From NCBI GenBank assembly GCA_947311795.1, contig CAMZLX010000101.1, forward strand, positions 1 through 11,892: a stretch of DNA of 11,892 bases, read 5' to 3'. The position numbers and the translations under genes are program-made. Each line of letters opens with the position of its first letter. Positions within the stretch are counted from its first letter, which is position 1. The stretch comes from an uncultured Zetaproteobacteria bacterium (GTDB lineage: Bacteria > Pseudomonadota > Zetaproteobacteria > Mariprofundales > Mariprofundaceae). The notes below the pieces were generated by a model, which was not told the DNA's origin, searched no databases, and was given only the letters and a program-made list of their open reading frames with translations. This document shows positions 6,056 through 11,892 of the stretch, piece after piece.

Positions 6056-7450
6056 ATGAGTGATTTTAAAATGAAGGACATTGCTTGGGCAAAGATTAAT
6101 GAAGACGTCCTTGCCAGCCTTGAATCGCCAAGGAAAGCATTTTGGATTGTATTGGCGGTTTGTTTCGCACTGGTTTTATGTGGTGCAGCTGCTGAAATAT
6201 ACCAATACAATGAAGGTCTTGGTGTGGCGTTGATGAATAACCCGCATTATTGGCAAACATATATTTCTAACTTTGTATTTTGGATTGGTATGAGTCACTC
6301 GGGTACGTTGCTTTCTGCAATTTTGTTGTTGACCCAAGCGGACTGGCGCAAACCGATTTACCGTTTTGCTGAAGCCATGACGTTCTTTTCTATCGCGACA
6401 GCAGCAATTTTCCCAGTGATTCACATTGGTCGTGTATGGGACATGTATTGGGTGCTTCCTTACCCTAATCAACATGCGATTTGGCCAAACTTCCGCTCAC
6501 CATTGCTTTGGGATGCGTTTGCGATTACCACCTATGCAACATCATCAGCATTGTTCTTATATATTGGTATGATTCCTGATTTGGCAATTTGTCGTGATAA
6601 AGCGAAAGGCTGGCGTAAAAAGCTTTATACAGCGATGTCATTGGGTTGGATGGGTAGAGCAACAGAATGGATTGCCTTCCAAAAGACTTATGTGTTGATG
6701 GCTTGTTTCTTGGTTCCTTTGGCAGTATCTGTTCACTCTATCGTGGCATCTGACTTTGCCATGTCGATGATGCCAGGTTGGCACGTGACTTCATTCCCTC
6801 CATATTTCGTGGCTGGTGCTTTGTATTCAGGTTGTGCTGCGATTATTACCTTATTTGTTTTACTTCGTTACCTGTTTAAATTTGAAGCTTATATGACACC
6901 TGAAATCATGGACAAAACAGCGCGCCTTACTTTTGCCATTGCAATGGCTTGGAACTTCTTAAATCTTTCAGAGTACGCATCAATTTGGTACTCGCATGAT
7001 ATGTTTGAGCATGAAATGTTAATCGATAAATTTACGGGTCCTTATGCAGGAGTTGTTTGGACCATGTTATTCTGTGCAACGATTGTTCCGTTTGCTATGG
7101 CATGGAAAAAAGTTCGTGTGAATATGTGGGCAATGTTTGTCATTTCATTGTTGATTCAGTTGGGTATGTGGCTAGAGCGTTTCCAAATTGTTAGCCCACC
7201 ATTGGCATCCAATCATGAACCTTGGACGCAAGTTGCCGTTTGGCCAGGTTTGGTACAAATGACCATTACTGCAGCAAGTTTTGGCTGGTTTACCATGTTA
7301 TTCCTTATCTTCTGTAAAGTATTCCCATCTGTGTCTATGTATGAAGTGAAAGAGATGGTTTATCACCGCAACAAACACGGTAAGAAAAAGCTCCAAGATT
7401 TGGAAAAAATTAAAGATGATATGATTAAAACTGAGGAGGGCTTGTCATGA
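6056..7450 (+). CDS. actC: ACIII subunit ActC, quinol-binding NrfD/PsrC-like membrane protein
   Basis: ActC is the polytopic inner-membrane subunit thought to oxidise quinol and possibly conduct protons. The 464-residue protein has about ten hydrophobic segments, starting at roughly residue 29 (FWIVLAVCFALVL) and ending near residue 425. It belongs to the NrfD/PsrC family. The conserved block HIGRVWDMYWVLPYPN followed by FRSPLLWDAFAI holds His123 and Asp153. Residues with the same 30-residue spacing line the quinol site in studied ACIII structures, so these are the best candidates here. The C-terminus is a charged cytoplasmic tail (KHGKKKLQDLEKIKDD). The ATG at 6056 has AGGGG 8 nt upstream. 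The last codons overlap actD by four bases (ATGA), implying coupled translation. The region before the start is a 43-nt spacer, the longest gap inside the operon. Confidence 0.95.
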   Translation: MSDFKMKDIAWAKINEDVLASLESPRKAFWIVLAVCFALVLCGAAAEIYQYNEGLGVALMNNPHYWQTYISNFVFWIGMSHSGTLLSAILLLTQADWRKPIYRFAEAMTFFSIATAAIFPVIHIGRVWDMYWVLPYPNQHAIWPNFRSPLLWDAFAITTYATSSALFLYIGMIPDLAICRDKAKGWRKKLYTAMSLGWMGRATEWIAFQKTYVLMACFLVPLAVSVHSIVASDFAMSMMPGWHVTSFPPYFVAGALYSGCAAIITLFVLLRYLFKFEAYMTPEIMDKTARLTFAIAMAWNFLNLSEYASIWYSHDMFEHEMLIDKFTGPYAGVVWTMLFCATIVPFAMAWKKVRVNMWAMFVISLLIQLGMWLERFQIVSPPLASNHEPWTQVAVWPGLVQMTITAASFGWFTMLFLIFCKVFPSVSMYEVKEMVYHRNKHGKKKLQDLEKIKDDMIKTEEGLS

Positions 7451-7986
7451 GAAGGATAAGAAAGAAACATTTCCTTTTTGCAACCTATGATGACTTTGAA
7501 AAAGCCAAAGATGTTGTTGGACAACTTAATGCCCTTGATGATAAAGAAGACATCATAGATAATATTGAGTTGTACTCACCGATTGAACACCCTGAAGTGA
7601 ATGCAATGTTGGGTGAGTTTCATCAACCCATTCAGCGCTTTTCATTCTTTGGTGGCATAACGGGTACTGTACTTGGTTTAATTTTTGCAGCAGGTGTGGG
7701 GCAGTCTATGTTCACGGTGCAACCCCAAGGTGGTAAATCAGTGATTACCATTCCACCTGATATCGTGATTGCTTATGAAATGACGATTCTTGTGGGGGTA
7801 CTTAGTACTATTGCTGCATTCCTGATTTACTCTGGTCTGCCAAGACGTGTAAAGTCGTATTATGACCATGAAGTAGGTGTTGATCAAATTGGTGTTGAAG
7901 TTGAAACACACCCTGATAATAATGAAAAAATTCGCGCAACTCTTGAAGGTTGTGGCGCTGTGGAAGTACGGGAGCTGACATCATGA
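7447..7986 (+). CDS. actD: ACIII subunit ActD (DUF3341 family)
   Basis: ActD is a small membrane subunit of ACIII of structural or unclear role; it carries no cofactor motif. The 179-residue protein begins with a soluble domain (HFLFATYDDFEKAKDVVGQL, a ferredoxin-like fold in the DUF3341 family), followed by two transmembrane helices at about residues 66-82 (FFGGITGTVLGLIFAAG) and 110-130 (MTILVGVLSTIAAFLIYSG). It ends with a second soluble part (about 135-179) whose KIRATLEGCGAVEV resembles the end of other ActD proteins. GAGGAGGG (7433-7440) lies 6 nt before the ATG, inside the end of actC. It overlaps actC and actE by four bases each (ATGA at both ends), so the three genes form a translationally coupled block. 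Confidence 0.93.
   Translation: MRRIRKKHFLFATYDDFEKAKDVVGQLNALDDKEDIIDNIELYSPIEHPEVNAMLGEFHQPIQRFSFFGGITGTVLGLIFAAGVGQSMFTVQPQGGKSVITIPPDIVIAYEMTILVGVLSTIAAFLIYSGLPRRVKSYYDHEVGVDQIGVEVETHPDNNEKIRATLEGCGAVEVRELTS
7970..7974 (+). promoter_or_regulatory. Ribosome binding site fixing the actE start
   Basis: GGGAG stands 8 nt before the ATG at 7983. The longer reading with a start at 7950 has no such site, would overlap actD by 37 nt, and would put twelve unrelated residues ahead of the signal peptide. Confidence 0.8.
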
Positions 7987-8543
7987 AGAAGGTATTGTTA
8001 GTTTTATGTATGTTATCTGTGCCTGCGACTGCACTAGCATGGCCTTGGTCTAGGGATTTGATGAACCAGCCCTCCATTAAACCTCAAGAAGGTGAGTTGC
8101 TTAACCCTCCAGAGTATACTGTTCCTGTGAATGGTCTTTGGACAAAGATGGCAGATAGGGATGCAACTGAAGAGCTTAAAAACCCTGTGAAAGCAGATAA
8201 ACATTCAATTATACGTGGGCAAGCGCTATATAATATATTTTGTGCGACATGCCATGGTGGCACTGGCACAGGTAAAGGACCAGTGGGTAAAATCTTTGAA
8301 GCTGAGCCTGCTGATTTAACATCGGAATATGTTAAAGATGAACTCACCGATGGTTGGATTTGGGGTACGATTACATTTGGTAGTTATATCATGCCTAGAT
8401 ATGATTATGACATGGATCCCATGGAACGTTGGGATGTTGTGAACTATATCCGTGAAGTCATTCAAAAACCAATGACGGCGAAAACAAAAGAAGAACGCAA
8501 GTCTCAACTGATGTCTGAGACGGGCAATGCGGGAGGGCACTAA
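7983..8543 (+). CDS. actE: ACIII subunit ActE, monoheme cytochrome c
   Basis: ActE is the periplasmic monoheme cytochrome of ACIII and the probable exit point for electrons toward a soluble cytochrome or terminal oxidase. The 186-residue protein starts with a Sec signal peptide (MKKVLLVLCMLSVP) with a cleavage site after ALA at residue 19. One heme motif, CATCH, stands at 87-91 and is followed by the glycine-rich GGTGTGKGPVG typical of class I cytochromes c. Met137 in SYIMPRYD is the expected distal heme ligand, and WDVVNYIRE is the usual C-terminal helix. Cys9 in the signal is not in a lipobox (it is preceded by VL), so I read the protein as soluble or held by other subunits rather than lipid-anchored. 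It overlaps actD by ATGA and is followed by actF after 3 nt. Confidence 0.94.
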   Translation: MKKVLLVLCMLSVPATALAWPWSRDLMNQPSIKPQEGELLNPPEYTVPVNGLWTKMADRDATEELKNPVKADKHSIIRGQALYNIFCATCHGGTGTGKGPVGKIFEAEPADLTSEYVKDELTDGWIWGTITFGSYIMPRYDYDMDPMERWDVVNYIREVIQKPMTAKTKEERKSQLMSETGNAGGH

Positions 8544-8546
8544 GCC

Positions 8547-9602
8547 ATGGAAATGACATTAGCAAACTGGGCAGTGTTGATGGACAACTTCTTGTTCACT
8601 CTCTACATTCCACTAACTGCGGTATTTTGGTCGTCAGTGATTCACTTGTCTGCTGGCAAGTGGCGTTATGAAGTTCGTTTCTTGATGGCGTCTTCACGTG
8701 CTTTGTTCCCTTTGGGCTTTGTACTTCTGCTTATAATTCTTGCGAATGGCGAGTCAACATTCCCCTGGATGGCAGGTGAAACTTATGGTATGCCACTTAA
8801 TGGTTGGCATGATATTACATTTTTCAATGTGCGTGAGATTGTATTGTATTTGGCTGTTTGGGCATATTGTGCTCACTTCATCAAACTACAACGCAAAGAT
8901 TTTCCGCATTCTGATCCTGCAGATAGGCAACGCTTTAAGCACTGGGCATTATTAGCACCGTTTGTTTATATGATTTATGGTTCCATTGTATCTTGGGACT
9001 TTGAAATGACACAACAACCACGTTGGTTCAGTGCTGTGTATGGTCTTTATCACACAGAAGCGATGATGCGCGCATTTTTAGCATTCTTTATTGTATCATT
9101 ATTTGTGCTGCGCTGGAGAGACAATCTAAAACGTCGTATTAACGACTATGTGTTTAACTATATTGGACAGATTATGCTGGCATTAACCATCATCTGGACG
9201 TATTTGGCATTCATGCAGTATTTGGTGATGTGGTATGGTGATTTACCTGAAGATATTGGTCGTTGGGATAAAATTTTGCAAGGCCCAAATGCATACTTGT
9301 ATTGGGTGTTCTTCTTGATGAATTCATTCTTCCCATTCTTGATGCTTATCTTTAAAACTGTGCGTAACTCACCAGCGTTATTGTTGTTCCCATCAGTGAG
9401 TATTTTGGTTGGAACATACATCGAACGTTATATCTGGATTATCAGTCCACAGGCAGATAATATTGATCATACGCCATTTTTATCATCATGGATTGACGTC
9501 GGCATCACTGTTGTTGTCTTTGGTATCGCAACATGGCTTTGGGATAATCAAATGAAGAAAGATGGTTTGTATTACGAGGGTGAGGAAGAAGACGCGAAGT
9601 AG
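8547..9602 (+). CDS. actF: ACIII subunit ActF, second NrfD-like membrane protein
   Basis: ActF is a polytopic inner-membrane subunit, a shorter relative of ActC that helps form the membrane part of ACIII and may take part in proton movement. The 351-residue protein shows about ten hydrophobic segments, for example residues 14-33, 52-66, 96-112, 131-148, 173-187, 206-223, 247-266, 276-290 and 310-327. Characteristic stretches include WDFEMTQQPRWFSAVYGLYH after the fourth helix and VGTYIERYIWIISP near the end. The Tyr, Arg and Glu residues in these are family-conserved in my recollection. The C-terminus is acidic (YYEGEEEDAK). GGAGGG ends 9 nt before the ATG. It is the last gene of the operon and is followed by a strong terminator; no caa3 or cbb3 oxidase genes follow, unlike the ACIII clusters of several other phyla. 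Confidence 0.94.
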   Translation: MEMTLANWAVLMDNFLFTLYIPLTAVFWSSVIHLSAGKWRYEVRFLMASSRALFPLGFVLLLIILANGESTFPWMAGETYGMPLNGWHDITFFNVREIVLYLAVWAYCAHFIKLQRKDFPHSDPADRQRFKHWALLAPFVYMIYGSIVSWDFEMTQQPRWFSAVYGLYHTEAMMRAFLAFFIVSLFVLRWRDNLKRRINDYVFNYIGQIMLALTIIWTYLAFMQYLVMWYGDLPEDIGRWDKILQGPNAYLYWVFFLMNSFFPFLMLIFKTVRNSPALLLFPSVSILVGTYIERYIWIISPQADNIDHTPFLSSWIDVGITVVVFGIATWLWDNQMKKDGLYYEGEEEDAK

Positions 9603-9622
9603 TTTTCGCTTCTGAAATGTTT

Positions 9623-9656
9623 AAAGGCTAGCAATATTATGTTGCTAGCCTTTTTT
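9623..9656 (+). terminator. Rho-independent terminator of the act operon
   Basis: GGCTAGCAA (9626-9634) pairs perfectly with TTGCTAGCC (9642-9650) around a 7-nt loop, with three further A-T pairs at the base and a run of six Ts. It lies 21 bp after the actF stop. On the minus strand the hairpin is followed by TTTAAAC, so it may also weakly end the convergent 9674-10051 gene, for which no other terminator is seen. Confidence 0.92.
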
Positions 9657-9673
9657 ATGTTTGTTTTATAAAT

Positions 9674-10051
9674 TTAATGATGAAGTTCAATACCTTCTGA
9701 ACATTCTGGGCAATCCATCCATTGAGGAAGCTCTGCATTGTTATCCAAATTTAATTGAATATGTTGTTCACATGCTGGGCAATCACCTTCAGCATGTAAT
9801 CCATCCTCAGCTTTGTGCAGAAGTTTTACTGCTTTCATGATACCCATAATAAAAAATAACGGAACAAGGATAAAATGAGCAACGGGGATAAGTACACAAA
9901 GTAGGGCTATGCCCCAAAACTTTAAGAGTGTTTTGATGGCGCGTATTTTTTGTTCTTTTTCAGTAAAGTTGCGTACCAACATGGTTGCAGGTTTGTCTAC
10001 TTTGGATTTTTGTCCTTTAAATTGAATAGCAATTGTTTGTTCTGTTGGCAT
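9674..10051 (-). CDS. Membrane zinc-ribbon protein of unknown function
   Basis: I do not recognise this 125-residue protein. It has three parts: a basic, soluble N-terminus (1-44, with VRNFTEKEQKIRAIKTLLK just before the membrane); a 28-residue hydrophobic stretch at 45-72 with internal PVAHFILVP, which could be one long helix or a short re-entrant hairpin; and a C-terminal double CXXC (CPAC at 91-94, CPEC at 114-117), a probable zinc ribbon of the rubredoxin-like or zinc-binding type. The ATG has GGAG 6 nt upstream. It lies 13 bp downstream of the 10065-10898 gene, whose stop codon is close to its ribosome binding site, so the two are very likely co-transcribed. A redox or assembly role is only a guess from that neighbour. 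Confidence 0.78.
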   Translation of the reverse strand: MPTEQTIAIQFKGQKSKVDKPATMLVRNFTEKEQKIRAIKTLLKFWGIALLCVLIPVAHFILVPLFFIMGIMKAVKLLHKAEDGLHAEGDCPACEQHIQLNLDNNAELPQWMDCPECSEGIELHH

Positions 10052-10064
10052 AAAAAACTCCAGT

Positions 10065-10898
10065 TTATCGCGGTTGGGTCATGACCAAAGGACGCGCTTT
10101 TTGTTGTAATAATGAGGGTAAACTAATGCTAGGAAGCAGCTCAATGGCTTGCTCAGGGCAGCCTGTAACACATTGTTGACAGCCTGTGCAGCAGTCGGCT
10201 TGAAATTCAAGGATAAACCGCTGCCCAAAAGGTTTAAGATTTAACGCTTGGGAAGGGCAGACATCAACACAATCACCACAAGCTGTGCAGGCTTCGCTGG
10301 CTTGTATGCTTCCCAGCGGCGAATCTTCAAGGTAGGGCACGGGGATATGATTGATATTTAATTGGGGCAAAACATGCAGAAACAGTTTGGATAATTGGGG
10401 TAAGTTTCGTTTATCCTGGTCTAAGACCTGTTGTATATCGGCATATTCTTTGTTGTCTGCAAGCACTTGTTCCACGGTATTGGCTGCATGTTTGGCAACT
10501 GTAGGTATAAAATTCTTAAAAAACGCACGTCGTGCGGGTTCATTTTCCTGAATGGGTTTGATTTGTGCTTCTGGTTTTAGACCTTGATGCACAATCAGCT
10601 TGACTGCCATAGCTTGGTTTAATGTTTCATATGCTTGAATAGCAACGTTTATCGAAGAGTTGGAACACGTATCGCAGGTTTCGATGTATAAGTCTTTGAC
10701 ACCCTGACCGGCAAGACAGGCTAAAAATAAAGGGTGAAATGTTTGGAAACAATCGCTGGTGGCTGTTGTAGCTTGAGTTTCAATGTTGGCACAAGATATT
10801 TGCAAGCTGGTTTCGCCTGCTGCAACAAGCGTATGAGCATGGTTGAGTAGGTGAATGATTTCATCGGAATGAGCTTGGTTTGTTGTGCGTATTTCCAT
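10065..10898 (-). CDS. Two-[4Fe-4S] ferredoxin-like protein with a cysteine-bearing N-terminal domain
   Basis: The 277-residue protein has a C-terminal 2[4Fe-4S] ferredoxin domain: Cys204/207/210/214 (EACTACGDCVDVCP) and Cys237/240/243/247 (CCTGCQQCVTGCP), both C-x2-C-x2-C-x3-C-P. The N-terminal half carries its own cysteines, Cys36, Cys50, Cys61, Cys75 and Cys78, in the pattern ISC, then CFQTFHPLFLACLAGQGV, then IETCDTCSNS. This resembles the layout of small hydrogenase and heterodisulfide-reductase iron-sulfur subunits (MvhD type), but that is pattern recognition, not an alignment. A middle region (about 120-175) is helical and basic, without cysteine. There is no signal peptide or membrane segment, so it should be a cytoplasmic electron-transfer protein. 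The start ATG has no clear ribosome binding site. It is the first gene of a two-gene minus-strand unit, divergent from the methyltransferase gene. Confidence 0.82.
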   Translation of the reverse strand: MEIRTTNQAHSDEIIHLLNHAHTLVAAGETSLQISCANIETQATTATSDCFQTFHPLFLACLAGQGVKDLYIETCDTCSNSSINVAIQAYETLNQAMAVKLIVHQGLKPEAQIKPIQENEPARRAFFKNFIPTVAKHAANTVEQVLADNKEYADIQQVLDQDKRNLPQLSKLFLHVLPQLNINHIPVPYLEDSPLGSIQASEACTACGDCVDVCPSQALNLKPFGQRFILEFQADCCTGCQQCVTGCPEQAIELLPSISLPSLLQQKARPLVMTQPR

Positions 10899-10994
10899 GG
10901 TTCGAAAGTTTGCATGGCTAACTGGTGTTTGTCATGGGTTTGATGAAAAAAATCTGATGCTAATTGTATCATGGTTGTTTAGTGTTCTGAGTGT
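10899..10994. promoter_or_regulatory. Divergent intergenic region
   Basis: This 96-bp gap must hold promoters in both directions. On the plus strand TTGATG (10940-10945) is a fair -35 box, but no good -10 follows at 16-18 bp. On the minus strand TACAAT (10967-10962) is a fair -10 box without a clear -35. Neither neighbouring gene has a clear Shine-Dalgarno sequence, so I cannot fix either start site from the sequence. Confidence 0.35.
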
Positions 10995-11720
10995 ATGACA
11001 AAATCTACCGTAGTCGATTCAGAATCAGCTTCTCCTTTAAGTAAACATCGTGCTGTTTACCATGCTGTGAGCAAACAGTTGTGGGCGATTTATCAAAAGC
11101 GCGTGTTGCGAATGTGGCAGAGTGAAAGGGCTTTGAAAGCAAGGCAAGTGTTCACCCGCCGCTATTATATGCCGCTCATCAAACCATGGGCAGAAAATCT
11201 TGGAGAAGACCCACAAATTTTAGAAATTGGTTCAGGGCCTGTTTGTGCGGCGCAATATTTAGCTAAAGGTCAGCAAACCTATATTGACCCGCTGATTGAT
11301 GATTATCGGCGTATGTTTCCAGGGGTGATGCCAGAAGGCGCTATATATTTGGCAGTGATGGCGGAAAAAGTAGAGCTTGAAGCAAAACATTTTGATATGA
11401 TTTTATGCTTGGATGCTTTAAGTGATGTGCACAATCCTGCTTTGGTGCTGAATAAGGTGAAAGAAGCGCTTCATGATGATGGGTATTTTATTGTGAGCAT
11501 GGATACGTGGCCATCATGGCTAGCACGGTTGCATTATATTTTAGCACGCTTTTTCCCAGCGCTTCCGCAGTTTAACCGTTTATACAGCTACACCTTTCAT
11601 GGCTTCCACAATACGCTATTGCGTCATTTTGATATTGTTGATGAAAGCGTTGTGCGCCCAAGTTTCCTTTGGTTACTTCTAAAAAAAGAAATTTTATTTG
11701 TTTGCAAACATAAAACATGA
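10995..11720 (+). CDS. Class I SAM-dependent methyltransferase
   Basis: The 241-residue protein is a Rossmann-fold methyltransferase. Motif I is ILEIGSGP at 75-82, and Asp98 in YIDPL would bind the ribose of S-adenosylmethionine. HFDMILCLDALSDVHNP gives the following strand, and the KEALHDDGYFIVSM stretch matches the usual motif III region. The N-terminal 65 residues are rich in Arg and Lys, and the C-terminal part is hydrophobic (WLARLHYILARFFPAL, FLWLLLKKEILFVC), which suggests a membrane-associated substrate. The substrate cannot be read from the sequence; the four-base ATGA overlap with a heptosyltransferase-like gene suggests a lipopolysaccharide or other envelope glycan. The start ATG has no strong ribosome binding site. 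Proteins of this class also act in ubiquinone synthesis, but the context argues for the envelope. Confidence 0.85.
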   Translation: MTKSTVVDSESASPLSKHRAVYHAVSKQLWAIYQKRVLRMWQSERALKARQVFTRRYYMPLIKPWAENLGEDPQILEIGSGPVCAAQYLAKGQQTYIDPLIDDYRRMFPGVMPEGAIYLAVMAEKVELEAKHFDMILCLDALSDVHNPALVLNKVKEALHDDGYFIVSMDTWPSWLARLHYILARFFPALPQFNRLYSYTFHGFHNTLLRHFDIVDESVVRPSFLWLLLKKEILFVCKHKT

Positions 11721-11892
11721 GCAAGCGTTCAAGTTTGAAAAAAGTGGTGTTGATGCCACCCAACTGGCTGGGTGATGTTGTTTTAGCTCAACCTGCATTG
11801 CGTACCCTTTGTTTGCAGTATCATGATGCTGACATATCGGTGTTTGGGCGCGGCTGGTTAAAAGAGCTTTTACCCTTTCTCAACCTTAACCA
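11717..11892 (+). CDS. Glycosyltransferase family 9 (heptosyltransferase, WaaF-like), 3' cut by window
   Basis: Only the first 58 residues are in the window. They read MSKRSSLKKVVLMPPNWLGD, then VVLAQPALRTL, then a second strand ISVFGRGWLKELLPF. The PxWxGD motif followed by a helix with a Pro-Ala-Leu-Arg/Arg-Thr-Leu pattern is the N-terminal hallmark of ADP-heptose:LPS heptosyltransferases (WaaF/RfaF, RfaC), which add heptose to the inner core of lipopolysaccharide at the inner face of the cytoplasmic membrane. The PxWxGD form favours WaaF over WaaC, but the C-terminal domain that would settle this is missing. The start overlaps the methyltransferase stop as ATGA, so the two genes are coupled. 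No Shine-Dalgarno is apparent, in keeping with coupling. Confidence 0.82.
   Translation, partial: MSKRSSLKKVVLMPPNWLGDVVLAQPALRTLCLQYHDADISVFGRGWLKELLPFLNLN

Noticed and set aside
7950..7982. Earlier start for actE
   Set aside because: No ribosome binding site, large overlap with actD, and it would place extra residues before a clear signal peptide; ATG 7983 has GGGAG 8 nt upstream.
1..11892. CRISPR array, insertion sequence, tRNA or rRNA
   Set aside because: No regularly spaced repeats, no transposase or terminal repeats, and no tRNA cloverleaf or rRNA stretch was found on either strand.

Overview
The window is 11.9 kb of bacterial chromosome, moderately AT-rich, with tightly packed genes. 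Its centre is a complete seven-gene operon for alternative complex III (ACIII), a membrane quinol:electron-acceptor oxidoreductase that replaces the cytochrome bc1 complex in some bacteria. Housekeeping genes lie on the left (end of ligA, rpsT, rpe). On the right are a short minus-strand pair of unfamiliar redox and zinc-ribbon genes and the start of an envelope-glycan operon (methyltransferase, then a heptosyltransferase-like gene cut by the window end).

The protein types indicate a Gram-negative, respiring bacterium: there is a WaaF-like LPS heptosyltransferase, Tat and Sec exported c-type cytochromes, and ACIII. A proteobacterium fits, and within it the iron-oxidising Zetaproteobacteria (Mariprofundus or Ghiorsea type) are my best guess, from the combination of a stand-alone ACIII cluster and low GC. 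This is inference: no iron oxidase (Cyc2), terminal oxidase or ribosomal RNA is present to confirm it.

Layout: 2-655 (+) 3' end of ligA; 720-986 (-) rpsT, convergent with ligA, with its own terminator; 1158-1823 (+) rpe, divergent from rpsT and apparently leaderless; 1824-2103 a gene-free leader with two possible stem-loops; 2104-9602 (+) actA, actB1, actB2, actC, actD, actE, actF; 9623-9656 a strong terminator in the convergent gap; 10065-10898 and 9674-10051 (-) a two-gene unit (di-cluster ferredoxin-like protein, then a membrane zinc-ribbon protein); 10995-11720 (+) SAM methyltransferase; 11717-11892 (+) partial glycosyltransferase family 9.

From known ACIII work, ActC (and possibly ActF) sits in the membrane and ActC oxidises quinol. 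Electrons pass through the four Fe-S clusters of ActB2 to the hemes of ActA and ActE in the periplasm, and from there to a soluble cytochrome or an oxidase. ActB1 is a molybdopterin-oxidoreductase-like scaffold and ActD is a small membrane subunit. The seven genes are joined by 3-nt gaps, 4-nt ATGA overlaps or short spacers with strong ribosome binding sites, so they are almost certainly co-transcribed and translated in concert. The most notable details are that ActB is split into two genes lying in the same reading frame and separated only by TAA GTC, and that ActB1 keeps a full four-cysteine N-terminal cluster motif behind a Tat plus lipobox leader.
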